Source: Seminavis robusta (lineage: Eukaryota; Bacillariophyta; Bacillariophyceae; Naviculales; Naviculaceae). From it: a stretch of DNA of 64,000 nt. Below the pieces are notes generated by a model. The model was given only the letters and a program-made list of their open reading frames with translations, was not told the origin of the DNA and searched no databases. Below, in pieces: positions 1 through 9,350 of this stretch. The position numbers and the translations under genes were made by a program. The DNA lies in the NCBI GenBank assembly GCA_903772945.1, contig CAICTM010000183.1:33338-97337 (forward strand), read 5' to 3'. Within the stretch, counting starts at the first letter, position 1, and every line of letters begins with the position of its first letter.

Positions 1-203
1 GATCTTTCGTGACCTGATTTGTAAAATTCTCGTTGTAAACTGAAATTTTCTAATCAACTGTCTGTTTCTTCCCTGAAAATTCTAAAAAGTGAGTTTTGCG
101 GCATCCGAACACGATGAAGGATCACAATCCAAAAATAGTTAACGGGGGTTTTAGAGAGCACGGAACAGTAGGGAAATTATTCGAATCCAAACAAACATCC
201 ACC
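1..203. other. 5' flank of ALG2, no gene seen
   Basis: AT-rich leader before the mannosyltransferase. The reading frame of the gene is open upstream to 96, with an ATG at 114, but those residues are not conserved-looking. I treat the stretch as promoter and 5' UTR. Confidence 0.4.
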
Positions 204-1766
204 ATGAGCAGCAGCGACGCCATCAGTCCAACGGCAGCAGAAAGCAGCAACAGCAGCCAGAAGAACAATACTAACAACAAGGAGTCATCAGCAGACCCAC
301 CCCTAAATGTTCTGTTTTTACATTTGGATTTGGGAATTGGCGGTGCCGAACAATTGGTCCTTCAATTGGCCATGGCGAGTCAAGCGTTGGGCCATTCGGT
401 GACGTTGTTGACGACTCGCTGCGATGCGGATCATTGCTTTGCCGCCGTCAAACCACCGCATGGAGCGCTTTACAGAAATGTCCAAGTCTGGGGTCGTTGG
501 ATTCCCGCCAATCTGTTGGGGGTTGGAACCGCCTTGTGCAGTCACGTGCGAGTTCTCTATTTGGCCATGGCATGGGCTTGGCAAATACGACAACACACAC
601 CCGATCAATCGCAGCCCTATTTGATTGTCCTCGATGTCCTGCCTACACCTCTGTGGATTCTACGACATTTCACCAATTCGTCGCTGTTATTCTATTGTCA
701 CTTTCCCGACAAATTGCTCATTCGCAACAATCCACTCGACCCCACCAATACTACTACTGCTACTGTCAAGAAATCCTTCTATCGAACCATCATGGACGCC
801 ATGGAAGAATCCTGCATGCCACTGGCCGACAGTCTCCTGGTCAATTCCAAATTCACACAACGCACCGTCCTACAAGAATTTGCATCTCTAAAACCATCCG
901 ATCTGCAAGTCTTGTATCCCGCATTGGACACGCAAGCCATGGACGCCAAACCAACCGACAATAATGACAATGACGACGACAATGATCCACCCCCTGTCGT
1001 CACTATTGTCTCTCTGAATCGTTACGAACGCAAAAAGAAAATTGAATTGATCCTGTACGCGTACGCACTCCTTCGCGTTCAGTATCCACCCAATACGCTT
1101 CAAGTTATTATTGCCGGAGGATACGATACGCAAAATGCCGAAAATGTCGAATATCGAGGGGAATTGGAGCGCATTGCGTTTACCGAACTCAAATTGGACA
1201 AACAAGAAGTCGACTTTCAAACATCCATTTCCGATGCCCAACGGGCCCACTTGTTGAAAACCGCTCGCTGTGTCGTTTACACACCTCCCAATGAACATTT
1301 TGGAATTGTCCCACTGGAAGTCATGTATGCCGGAACACCCGTGATTGCCTGTGCGAGTGGAGGACCACTCGAGTCGATTGTCGATGGAGAAACGGGATTT
1401 CTCTGCGATCCTCCCACTCCGCAAACCTTTGCCAATGCCATTAACGTCTTGTTAGTGGCACCCGCCAAAGCCCAAGAAATGGGACAAGCCGGACGAAAAC
1501 ACGCTCGCATTCATTTTGGAACAGAACGGTTGCAACGGGAATGGGCATCTCTGACGCAACAAGCTTTTAAAAGAGGGCAACAACGTGTTTGCCAAAAGGA
1601 ACCCTTGCCAATCATGGTACGCCTGGTGATTTATTTTTTGGAATGTATCCTGGCCATGGTGGTGTGTCTGTGGTTGACCCGAATGCTGCGACACACGGGA
1701 TGGATTGATTCTCAAGAATCCATTCTGGGGTCCATGAGACGAAAGATGCAGTCGGATGAGTTGTAG
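204..1766 (+). CDS. ALG2: ALG2-type alpha-1,3/1,6-mannosyltransferase
   Basis: Predicted GT4 mannosyltransferase that adds the second and third mannoses to the dolichol-linked oligosaccharide on the cytosolic face of the ER. The start at 204 lies in a good context (CCACCATGA); the frame is open upstream to 96. After a Ser/Asn-rich leader comes the family motif FLHLDLGIGGAEQLVLQLA, then a Rossmann C-terminal half with the EX7E signature inside EHFGIVPLEVMYAGTPVIAC and GGPLESIVDGETGFLC. A hydrophobic segment near the C-terminus (around IYFLECILAMVVCLWL) would anchor it to the membrane. An Asn/Asp-rich insert precedes the second domain. It is a single exon of about 520 residues, somewhat longer than yeast or human ALG2 because of the leader and insert. 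It converges on the GMC gene, with about 70 bases between the stop codons. The family assignment is firm; the function is inferred from it. Confidence 0.88.
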   Translation: MSSSDAISPTAAESSNSSQKNNTNNKESSADPPLNVLFLHLDLGIGGAEQLVLQLAMASQALGHSVTLLTTRCDADHCFAAVKPPHGALYRNVQVWGRWIPANLLGVGTALCSHVRVLYLAMAWAWQIRQHTPDQSQPYLIVLDVLPTPLWILRHFTNSSLLFYCHFPDKLLIRNNPLDPTNTTTATVKKSFYRTIMDAMEESCMPLADSLLVNSKFTQRTVLQEFASLKPSDLQVLYPALDTQAMDAKPTDNNDNDDDNDPPPVVTIVSLNRYERKKKIELILYAYALLRVQYPPNTLQVIIAGGYDTQNAENVEYRGELERIAFTELKLDKQEVDFQTSISDAQRAHLLKTARCVVYTPPNEHFGIVPLEVMYAGTPVIACASGGPLESIVDGETGFLCDPPTPQTFANAINVLLVAPAKAQEMGQAGRKHARIHFGTERLQREWASLTQQAFKRGQQRVCQKEPLPIMVRLVIYFLECILAMVVCLWLTRMLRHTGWIDSQESILGSMRRKMQSDEL

Positions 1767-1837
1767 AACAATGTAATTAAGTTGTTATCAGTTATGAGTT
1801 AGTATACATACTGTACTGTACAAACTAGTACGTGTAG

Positions 1838-4017
1838 TTAGCTAGTTGCAGCCATCACGGGCTCCTCTGTGGATGCCTCTTCGGACGCAATCGAGGAGGC
1901 CTCTTCTTTGGTGCTGTCGTCAAGTGTTGTAGAGGTTGCCTCCTCCAAAATGGAATGAGCCGCTCGTTCTGCAACCATGACGGTAGGAGTGGCCGTTTGA
2001 CCTCCTGGAATCACTGGCAGAATCGAGCTATCGGCGACACGGACTCCTTGAACACCTCGCACTCGCAGCTGCGGGTCGACTACGGAATCGTTTCCAAGGC
2101 CCATCTTGCAGGTTCCCGTCAGGGCATTGGATGTATGGACGGTACGTCGAATGTACGCTTCAATCTCCTCATTGGTTCTCACTTGCGGGCCTGGATAGAC
2201 TTCGGTACCACGATAGTCGTCGCCCCATTCGGGATGATTGCACAATTGTCGTCCTAGTTTGATTCCTTCGCGGAGGGTGGCTAAATCTTGTGGATTGGAA
2301 AAGTATCCAACCTGAATGATTGGTTTCACCATGGTATTGGACGATGCCAATCGAACCGTGCCTTGGCTGCGTGCCCGGCACGCAATACATTGAATGGAAT
2401 ATCCATCTTCATGATTTTTGGTGTTTCGAAACTGCGTAAAGGTCGTCATTCCGTCTGGTCCCAGTGCCTTGGCAGCCAAGAAACGCAGCTGCAAGTCTGG
2501 TTGTGGTTGTGTGCCCGTAGCAGCGTTTGTTCTGACAAATCCACCATGGTCACATCCAGTCGAAGTGAGCAATCCTCGTTTGAATAGAAGCCACTTGAGA
2601 AGTGGCAAAGGATTGGTCTTGCCAAACAGCCGTAGTTTGGAAGTCACACTGATGCCCCTTTTGGACGTTTGAAAGGATACCACCGCGGCTGGATGATCTT
2701 GTAGATTGCATCCTACGTTGGGATTGTCGTGTATGACGTGGATCCCATGACTGGTCAAGTGTTTGCGAGGACCGATTCCACTGCACATGAGCAGTTGTGG
2801 CGACGCAATGGCCCCGGCCGTGACAATCACTTCACCGCCTGGTTTCAGATTGGCACAAAAGTTCTTTACCACACGACGACGACGATGATGATGATGGCCA
2901 AAACACGAACATTGTTGTTTGTCCCATTGCCGTCTAGTGTCGTGAGAGACGTAAGTAGATAAAAATAGCCAGACGTACCGGTAGCGCGAAGATCACAGAC
3001 AAGACCTACCTTGAAAGTATCATCTCCCATGAGATTGTAGGTCACACCAATGGCATTCTTGGCCGAATCAAAATCAATGTGTCGGACCATGCATCCCGAT
3101 TGCACCACAACATTTTTTCGTTTCATGGCCTTGGACAAAAAGGCAGTGGCTCCCGAACATCGTTCTCCATTGGTTTCGGATACAGCAAAGCGTCCCACAC
3201 CCGTTTGAGGTCGGGACCAGTTGTTAAAGTCGTCATTGACGCCCAATCCAGCAGCTTTTCCAACTTGCAAAAAACGTTTGCTGAGTGGATTTTGATACCG
3301 AACATGACTCATGGTCCATTTTCCCTTGGTTCCATGATACTCGGTGGACATCATACCGGTGGTATCTTTTTGAGACAGCTTGAAAAAGGGCAAGACGTCG
3401 TTGGCGGTCCATCCCGGAACCTTCCAATCATTGTAATCTTGGGCCGACCCTCTATGATACAAGCATGCATTGGTACAGGAAGATCCTCCCAAGACTTTGC
3501 CGCGTTGCAAGTATAGATTGCGTCCTTCGCAGTGCGCTTCTCTGGCACTTTCGTATTGCCAATCGTATTGGCTGCGAAAGAGACGCAGAATACCGGCGGG
3601 GATTCGAATTTGAAGATTGTTGTAATCGGGTCTTCCCGCTTCCAATACCAAGATGCGCTTGTCGCCCGATTGGGATAATCGTTCGGCCAAGACACAACCG
3701 GCCAACCCACCGCCGACAATAATGTAATCGTAGGGCTCGCCAGATACCTGCTTGTCGTGGAGGGCTGTCATGTCATGTCATGTCATGTCATGTCATGTGA
3801 GATGCATGTGGGAATAAATAAAATGACAAGAAGGGAAAAGGTGAGGCATCGAAGTGAAACCACGAAACAGGAATCAGGATAGTTTAATTGGCTGAAACCA
3901 ATCTCCCTTACCATGCGCTTTGGGAAGATTCTTGATGGGTGGAGCTCCTGCCATGGTGGTTGCTTCCACACGGGGAACCGCTGACAGAACCAGCAGCCAT
4001 GGAACGAGAATCTTCAT
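1838..4017 (-). CDS. Fatty acid photodecarboxylase-like GMC flavo-oxidoreductase (3 exons)
   Basis: Exons 4017-3912, 3764-3010 and 2863-1838 join in phase into a 628-residue protein; both introns (147 and 146 nt) are GT-AG. Exon 1 supplies a signal peptide (MKILVPWLLVLSAVPRVEA). Then come the FAD dinucleotide fold (IIVGGGLAGC, residues 50-59), GMC signature 1 (GKVLGGSSCTNACLYHRG), signature 2 (GAIASPQLLMCSGIGP, about 305-320) and the C-terminal substrate/FAD region (TGTCKMG, GGQTATPTVMVAERAA). LTSTGCDHGGFVRT, YIRRTVHTSNALTGTCKMG and an IACR cysteine at about residue 449 resemble algal fatty acid photodecarboxylases as I recall them, where this Cys is catalytic. I could not confirm the second key residue, an Arg. 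No plastid-type aromatic residue follows the signal peptide, so ER or secretory fate is predicted. Alternative: an ordinary GMC alcohol/choline dehydrogenase. The GMC family is certain; the FAP subclade is likely. Confidence 0.8.
3766..3800. repeat. (TGTCA)6 microsatellite at a 3' splice site
   Basis: Six perfect TGTCA units followed by one TGTGA lie at the 3' end of intron 1 of the GMC gene. On the gene strand the array ends directly in the acceptor ACAG, so the repeat occupies the expected branch-point and tract region. On the minus strand every unit creates an ATG. Confidence 0.85.
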
Positions 4018-4690
4018 TTTCTTTCTCCAAGTCATCCTTCTGGAAAGCTATTGAAAAAGAACCGATACCAGTGATTGGACCCAAGCAAGTAGTCTAGCTA
4101 GTGCGCTTGGCTTTCAGATGGGCCCCTGACTTCATCCAATTGACCTGACGACACCCTTGCAAAAGGTTGGCTGCCATCGGATTGAAGATATTGTTCCGTT
4201 GACACCTTGGCAAAGATTCGATTGAATTCCAACCGAGGCCGATTGTTGAAAAGGTGTGAACTTGAACGCACAATTTCTCTAATTTAATCAATATCCTTCC
4301 AGCTCTACTGTCTAGTAGACTGGCTATTTGTTTCGTTTTCTCTTTCTCTCTCGTTCAGATTGTGANNNTACACCTGGCCATCTGATGATGATCGGATAAC
4401 CATCTGATTTGAATCACACATCCCCAATCACGAACCGTGATTGTGGATCCCGAGTCGTCTGTCCTTCATACGAAAATACCTTTCCAACAGCCGATGTTGG
4501 AATGGGCCTTGTCAAGGTCACGGATACTTTGATTCCCGATTGTACAGTACTTTGAATCCCGACAAGGAGGAAAACGAAATCCAAGCGAAATCTTTGATCC
4601 TCTCTCTCGCGACACTCTCGCTCTCTCGCTCTTTCATTTTATCTTTCGTCGAGGGTTCTCTGCCTGTGTGCCCAGAGTAACGAGAGCACC
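4018..4690. other. Intergenic, with 3-base assembly gap at 4366-4368
   Basis: Divergent promoter space between the GMC gene (minus) and TPR-like copy A (plus). It holds a CT-rich run around 4333-4353 directly before three N bases, and another TCTCTCTCGC-type tract at 4598-4632. No coding signal was recognised. Confidence 0.5.
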
Positions 4691-5976
4691 ATGGATCCAC
4701 TGGCAAAAGGTGACTATGTCATCATCAATGGCCTCCAGAGTGATGCTGGGAAGAAGCTGAATGGAGGGAAGGGGATCATTCTCAATAAGCCCACGGTCTC
4801 AGACGATGGTGTCCAACGGTACACGTTTCTTTTCTACGCCACCAAAAAGAATGCCGCCAGTGGCGACAAATTGGTGGCATTGGATCCTACCGCCAACAAA
4901 AAGATCAAGGCCGAAAATCTCGCCCTAGATCCACAAGATCCCAAAGAGAACACCCTCCTGCATGAAGTGGCTCATCGGGAAAATGTCAAGCTGCAAGCTA
5001 AAGGGGTGAAAGCTATGCAAAAGGGGATCTTCTGGCTCGAGGTGTTTCACGGAGCTTTTCCCGACAACCTGGGATGGCATGTAACTACGCCAGTATCTTG
5101 AGAAGTCTAAAAAAATCAGCCGAAGCATTCCATGTGATCAAGGTGAGTGCGTCGAGTCAAAAAACTTGAATTCAAAATTATTGTTTTGTTTTGTTTTGTT
5201 TTGTTTTGTTGTGTTGTGTTGTGTTGTGTTTTGTTGCCGCTGACCATTGTCTCGTCCCGCTACTGCCTGCCAAGGACTACACATTGGGGAATTCTATTTC
5301 TCCTTCCGACCCTCGATATCCCCATTTTTGCTTTGATTTCAGCATTCTCCGTTCCCAGGCTGGCCAGCAACTCAGTGCTGCCTTGGATTATGCTCTACAG
5401 ATACCTATGGACACACCACATCACTCAGAAATGGCCATGGATGCCCTCCTAGAACTCTGCCTGACATGCAACCGCATACTCCAGGAAAATCCCAACAATG
5501 AGAAATCTCAAGTTGCTGTTATTCATGTGCAAGCTTGCCAGGAAGCATTGAAACGCCATCCCGAGCGTGAAGCACACATGATCAATTTGGCTGCTGCCTT
5601 CTGTCTAGCTGGAAATAATTTGGAAGGGGTGCGTTGGTACCGTCGTGCATTGGCCATGCCAAATCCAGAATTCGATGTGGCTCTTCAAACCAAAAGTCTC
5701 GTTGTGGCACAGCTTCAATGCCCTGGCATGCCACTGGAAGATCATCAGATTTGTGAAGTTACTCCCACACACCTAACTGCAATTCTCAACAAGGACAAAG
5801 ACAAGTGGCTCATGCGCAACAAAGTACTTTCAGAAGGGCGAGAAATCCAAGGTAAGACAAGTACAATGACCCTCAATTCAAAAGAGGGGGGCGCCGTCAT
5901 TCAGCATCCAATGCCATCCGGTCCGGACGACCCAGAGTTCTTCCCCGAAGAATTCTTGAAGGAGATCCGTCCTTGA
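4691..5976 (+). pseudogene. TPR-like family gene, copy A, one-base frameshift in exon 1
   Basis: Exon 1 is 4691-5142 and exon 2 is 5275-5976, separated by a 132-nt GT-AG intron. The N-terminal module (KGDYVIINGLQSDAGKKLNG, then GKGIIL) resembles the SH3-like GL..LNG.GG module often fused to MYND or repeat proteins. The C-terminal exon has TPR-like helices (ACQEALKRHPEREAHMINLA, then GNNLEGVRWYRRAL). Compared with copy B, one G is missing between 5074 and 5075. Codons then read out of frame to a TGA at 5099-5101, while the restored frame runs to the donor at 5143 with full similarity to copy B. Exon 2 is intact and ends FFPEEFLKEIRP. Either this is a young pseudogene or the base is a consensus error. 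The molecular role is unknown. Confidence 0.65.
5181..5235. repeat. (TTTTG)n/(TTGTG)n intronic microsatellite
   Basis: About five TTTTG units followed by about four TTGTG units lie inside the intron of copy A, making the intron T/G-rich on the coding strand. Confidence 0.9.
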
Positions 5977-6693
5977 TAACAAAAATTCCAGAAGGACCTT
6001 TATTTGATCAGGCTGGGGTTGAGAAGCATAGCAACACACTGGTGGTGACTGTGTTTGCCTTGCTGGACAATTCATGTTAGAAAGTGGAAGTAAAGGGGCA
6101 TCTTTGGGTAGGATGCTCGTCTTTATTAGATGATCATTTTTTCTGTACTGATGACAACTAACTTCTCTAACTGCCAGCCATGTGAGTGGTCAATTAACAC
6201 TAGAGGCATTGCAGCGTTTGTGCCCGTCATTACCCATTGAAACTAGGGTCCTGGGATTGCCAATTCTTGCACAACCAACCTAGATTTCCGCCTGACGACT
6301 CGCAAAATCATGTGTAGTTATGTCGAAGCAAACAAGCCCATGGAATAGAGCCAAGCTCCAACCAATCAAATAGGCTGACCTTCAACTACCTGTAGAAGAA
6401 AGAAAAGATCCAACAGAGCCTGAGTTTCTTATTCTATTCCCTGACCTTAGCCCACGTTGGCTTTGCACCCACCCCCAGTTCGCGAGAGACCATTGAGCAA
6501 TACGGTCTTGAGAAGGCATTGTACAGTTGTACATGTACCAGTATTGCACATGCATGTATTCCAGATTCCGCTGGCTTTCATTTTGGATCTTTTGCCTGAA
6601 ACGCCGAAGGGCTGTTGGCTGTGGCCTTCTTCAAGCAATGCCACAATCCACTTCCAAGCGCCGCTTCTACTGGAGCCCGGGGAGAAGAGCAAC
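5977..6693. other. Intergenic between the two TPR-like copies
   Basis: 3' region of copy A and promoter of copy B. The copy B reading frame is open back to 6457, but the residues before 6694 have no counterpart in copy A. No other gene was recognised. Confidence 0.4.
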
Positions 6694-8865
6694 ATGGAGA
6701 AGACTAACGAACTGGCCAAAGGTGCCTATGTCGTCATTGGTTGTCTCCAGAGCGATGCAGGGAAAAAGCTGAATGGAGGAAAGGGGATCATTCTGAACAA
6801 CCCAACTGTTGCTGATGGAGTTGCGCGTTATCCTGTACTTTTTTACGCCACCAAGAATGCCAGTGGCGCCCTTGCAGCATTGAATCCTACTGCCAACAAA
6901 AAGATCAAGGCAGAAAATATCAGTCCGGACCCACAACCTCCTGCGGAAAACTCCTTGTTGTCAGAAGTGGTCCAACGTGAATGCGTCAAGGCACAAAGTG
7001 GTCAAGCTGCCGCTGTGCAGAATGCTGTCTTTTGGCTGGAGCTCTATCACAAGGCTTGTCCAGATAATTTTGGAGTGGCTACTACCTATGCCAATTTCTT
7101 GAGAAATGCGGGCAGACCATTGGAAGCATTCGATGTTATCAAGGTGAGGCAGACCAGATGACCAGATAGATTTTGCGTGTCCACATACTGGTACCAGTAC
7201 TTATAGCTTCTAACACTCATTCAACTCTCAATCCCAAGGACTACATCTTGGAGAATCACGTTCTGTAGAGGAACGCCCTTCCACCAACTGGTGGCGAACT
7301 GGAACGGGAGCGAGCCCGGCCGGATGAGACCTAAATGGAAATCCGTTAGGATTGACATTTAGGTCGAAGCCGGCCGGGCGAGCTCCCGCCAGTGAGCCAC
7401 AGGAGGGGGAAGGGCGTATCTTCTGGAACCATGTGACAATTTCACGCTAAGTAACTTAACGGCCGTTAAAGTAACTAAACGGCAGTTTCTAAGTAAGTAA
7501 ATTGTGAGCGTTTACATGTCACAACTCCAACCGTGCAATTACAACTGGCTAAAACCGAACCATGGTAACCCATGCACCAGGTCGCGACAACAAGAGCAAC
7601 CAACAACAATCAAACCGATCCATCAACCGACTGACCACCAACCAGCACCATGACATGGGAGAAGCCCTCGCGGCGAGCGACAACACTCAACATTCATTTT
7701 AAATAGCAAGTGCAAGCCCTCGCGGCGAACGACAAAACTCATTGGAAGTCGAGCGACACACTCAAGCCCTCGCGGTGAGCGACAGCACTCAATAGCAGGA
7801 AAAAGCCCTCGCGGCGAGCGACAACACTCAACACTCAAGCCCTCGCGGCAAGCGACAAGCCCTCGCTCAGTAGTAGTAGCAGTCGTTCGTAGTAGCATCA
7901 GCAGAAGCAACAGCTGCAGTAGTACATGGTAGTAGCAAAGGCAACAACAACCAAGAGCGACCAGACTGATCGCTTTTGTTGTTTGTGTTGAGTGCTAGCT
8001 AGCTAGTAGAAGTACACGTACTGTAACCACGGTAACATGTATTCGTTCCAGCCTCCCACGCCAATTTGGAGAGCCTTGGAAGAGTACTAAAATTGCCATA
8101 GTAAAAAGAGTCGTGTCTCCAGCGCAACTTCAACTTGACGTAGAATCACTACTAGAGTCTACACGAATTCTCTAAAATAATTGGAGCATGGTTCCTCCAT
8201 CTCACCCGGGCTATGCCAACTTTTGCTATGATTTCAGCACTGTTCGTTCCAGGGCTGGTCAGCAGTTAAATGCTGCCTTGGACTTGGCCCTCAAGATACC
8301 TCTGGATCCTCCTGATAACTTGACCATGTCGGTGGAAGCTATCCATGAAGTCATGAGAACCTGCAATCGTCTCATTCAAGAAGATTTGAAATCAAAAAAT
8401 CCACAAATCTGCAAGACATACATTAGAGCTTGCCAGGAAGCTGTGAAACGTCAACCTGACAGTGGGTCCGACATGATCAGCTTAGCGGCATCCTACTGCC
8501 TTTCAGGAAACAATTTGGAGGGGGCTCGTAGCTACCGTCGTGCATTGGGCATGCCAAGACAAGACTTTGATGTTGCACGTCAAACCACAAATCTGATTTT
8601 GGCACAGCTCCAATGTCCCAATATGCCGCTTGAAGATCATCATGTTGTTCGCTGTACTGACACTGAAGTGATCTCCATTCTCAACAACGACATGGAGAAA
8701 TGGCTCATGAGCGGCAAAGTGGTGAATCAAGAAACTCAGTCCATGGAAAAATTTGTTTATATGGCCGCAGAAGAAGGGGGTGATCTGATTAAGCACAAAA
8801 TGCCATCCTCTCCCAATGATCCCAAGTACTTTCCTGAGGAGTTCTTGAAGAAAGTCCAGCCCTAG
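6694..8865 (+). CDS. TPR-like family gene, copy B, with an unusual 922-nt second intron
   Basis: Proposed exons are 6694-7143, 7239-7264 and 8187-8865, giving 384 residues in continuous phase. It is the intact paralog of copy A: the same GL/LNG/GKGIIL N-terminal module (about residues 8-32), the middle block FWLELYHKACPDNFGVATTY, and TPR-like helices (ACQEAVKRQPDSGSDMISLA, GNNLEGARSYRRALGMP), ending FFPEEFLKKVQP-like (YFPEEFLKKVQP). Intron 1 (95 nt) is at the same position as in copy A. Intron 2 (donor GTAGAG at 7265, acceptor TTGGAG at 8186) is absent from copy A and holds a foldback element and short repeats. Alternatively the insert simply breaks the gene and only separate pieces are expressed. 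A cytosolic repeat protein is likely; its partners are unknown. Confidence 0.65.
7270..7418. mobile_element. Foldback (MITE-like) palindromic element
   Basis: About 149 bases form one long imperfect hairpin. CGCCCTTCC pairs with GGAAGGGCG at the base, GGGAGC..GCCCGGCCGG with CCGGCCGGGC..GCTCCC in the middle, and GACCTAAATG with CATTTAGGTC near the loop. It starts five bases after the predicted donor of intron 2 of copy B. No transposase and no clear target-site duplication were seen. Confidence 0.6.
7662..7866. repeat. Interspersed 29-nt repeats with CTCGCGGCGAG core
   Basis: Five copies plus a partial sixth of AAGCCCTCGCGGCGAGCGAC followed by ARCACTCAA, beginning near 7663, 7711, 7771, 7803, 7836 and 7856. 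Spacers vary. The core CTCGC-G-GCGAG is palindromic. They lie within the proposed intron 2 of copy B. Confidence 0.8.
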
Positions 8866-9350
8866 TAGATAGATAGCGGGGTAGAAAAGGAAGCTTTCTT
8901 TCTTGCAGGGGTTCCGGGTGTGCTTCTTGTGGAGGGTGGCAGTGTGTCTCCTACAACAGTGTCAACGTCGGCGCCTGCGTTTTCTAAAGGGGTCGGAGGG
9001 ATGTTCGAGCTAGCATGCTCGGGTTGATAATCATCTAACTACGAGACAACCTCTCAAATTCCTATTAGTAGTTTTCTCTTAGTCTTATTCCGTGCAATTT
9101 TCGTTTTGCGCATGCATGCAAGCCCTTCACTTGTTTGCAATTTCTTCTCTTTCATCGTGCCATGTATATTGGTAGGGTATGTCTCAACCAAGTACACTCC
9201 GTCCTGACACTCCATTTCTTCCGTACACGTCCCGCTCAATTACAGTACATTAGCACATTCACCAATCACTCAACCATCAATTCCAACATCGTCACCCATC
9301 TCATCTAGTAGCACAAAGGGTTCGTTCGGTTCCATTCTCCGTCCGATTCT
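8866..9350. other. Convergent intergenic region
   Basis: Lies between the 3' ends of copy B (plus) and the TPR protein gene (minus). No gene was recognised. Confidence 0.4.

Noticed and set aside
3769-3796. Chain of minimal upstream ORFs (ATG ACA TGA) ahead of the GMC gene start at 3771
   Set aside because: An upstream exon with a signal peptide joins in phase, which puts the ATG repeats inside an intron. The ATG at 3771 is probably not the start.
7662-7866. CRISPR-like array
   Set aside because: Irregular spacers, eukaryotic context, and position inside a predicted intron.
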